From the NCBI RefSeq assembly GCF_000381345.1, contig NZ_KB906398.1, positions 186,001 to 250,000 on the forward strand: a stretch of DNA of 64,000 bases, read 5' to 3'. The DNA is from Deinococcus apachensis DSM 19763. Its GTDB lineage: Bacteria > Deinococcota > Deinococci > Deinococcales > Deinococcaceae. The position numbers were made by a program, and so were the translations under genes. Every line of letters starts with the position of its first letter. The stretch's first letter is position 1. This document shows positions 62,562-64,000 of this stretch, in pieces. The notes beneath the pieces were generated by a model. That model was not told the DNA's origin. It saw only the letters and a program-made list of their open reading frames with translations, and did no database searches.

Positions 62562-63631
<1,070 letters not shown>

Positions 63632-63640
63632 GGACAGGCG

Positions 63641-64000
63641 CTAGCGGTTCTCCGCGCTGAGCGTGTAGACGACCAGATGGTGGCCGTCGGGGTCGCGGGC
63701 ATCGAAGGTCCGGCCAAAGCCCTGCTCCCGGATGGGCGTGACGAAGACCCCGAGTTCGGTCAGGGCAGCGTGGATGGCCTCCAGGTCCTCCGTCTCGAAG
63801 CCCAGTTCGACCGATCCCGGACCCTCGCGCTTAGCGGGGTCCTCGGTCTCCTCGGCCTTGAGGCTCAGGGTGCAGCCCGGGGCGTCCAGGATCAGCATGT
63901 GGGGCGGCGCCGAGCGGCGGGCGTCCATCACCAGGCCGAAGGCCCGTTCGTAGAAGTCTCGCGCCCTCGCCACGTCCTGCACAAGCAGGTTGACGTTGCT
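63641..64000 (-). CDS. VOC (glyoxalase-like) protein, N-terminus outside window
   Basis: The open frame continues to the window end (SNVNLLVQDVARARDFYERA in the first 20 visible residues), so at least the first residues are missing. GFGRTFDARDPDGHHLVVYT at the end is a typical VOC closing strand. It converges with the FemX gene across 9 bases. It lacks the frame defect seen in the VOC gene at 7923. Confidence 0.78.
   Translation of the reverse strand, partial: SNVNLLVQDVARARDFYERAFGLVMDARRSAPPHMLILDAPGCTLSLKAEETEDPAKREGPGSVELGFETEDLEAIHAALTELGVFVTPIREQGFGRTFDARDPDGHHLVVYTLSAENR

Overview
The window is a GC-rich (roughly 68-70% by eye), gene-dense bacterial chromosome segment that almost certainly comes from a Deinococcus species. 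The clearest sign is promoter layout. For about 25 genes a TANNNT -10 hexamer sits 6-8 bases (sometimes 10-11) in front of the start codon, with no room for a Shine-Dalgarno site. This is the leaderless-mRNA arrangement known in Deinococcus. Gene content agrees: a FemX-type enzyme, a bacillithiol-type PIG-L deacetylase, BamA with POTRA repeats, a KirBac channel and many short secreted proteins. I see no tRNA, rRNA, CRISPR array, insertion sequence or prophage.

Layout. 1-4.5 kb (+): end of a glycosyltransferase, an AadA-like nucleotidyltransferase, prephenate dehydrogenase, an acyltransferase and an alpha/beta hydrolase. 4.5-4.85 kb: repeats. 4.85-10.1 kb (-): argS, two paralogous secreted proteins, a frameshifted VOC gene and a cell-wall amidase. 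10.2-14.6 kb (-): the leucine operon, leader peptide - leuC - triple-repeat hypothetical - leuD - leuB. 14.8-20.7 kb: a 1027-residue lipoprotein, an MBL hydrolase divergent from an MFS exporter, and a DUF892 protein. 20.7-23.8 kb (-): trpBA and gluQRS. 23.8-26.15 kb (+): a small protein, PIG-L deacetylase and a KirBac channel. 26.4-32.1 kb (-): three overlapping roadblock/LC7 genes, panD, rqcH and bamA. 32.3-37.7 kb: yggS-divIVA, a two-TM K+ channel, P450 plus a broken phosphotransferase, and a voltage-gated K+ channel with a zinc ribbon. 37.7-42 kb (-): a helical-repeat protein, a small HTH protein and an ABC-2 exporter. 42.2-43.3 kb (+): a split chromate transporter. 43.4-48.9 kb (-): envelope enzymes, a CAP protein and a dioxygenase. 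49-53.9 kb: a beta-oxidation operon divergent from a quinone oxidoreductase. 54-58.2 kb (-): holA coupled to a Ser/Thr kinase, and secreted proteins. 58.5-64 kb: argJ, a TspO-like protein, a PPIase, a FemX-like enzyme and a partial VOC protein.

The strongest new observation is a complete transcription attenuator in front of leuC. It has a 21-codon leader peptide whose four leucines are all CTT (three in a row), an antiterminator stem, and a mutually exclusive terminator ending in a T-rich tract. The second is the unknown 417-residue protein between leuC and leuD, which appears to be three degenerate copies of a unit of roughly 105-120 residues. Also notable are the roadblock triplet without MglA, three different K+ channels within 12.5 kb, a tandem operator-like repeat between fadB and the quinone oxidoreductase, two frameshifted genes, and a dispersed element that carries a terminator-like hairpin.
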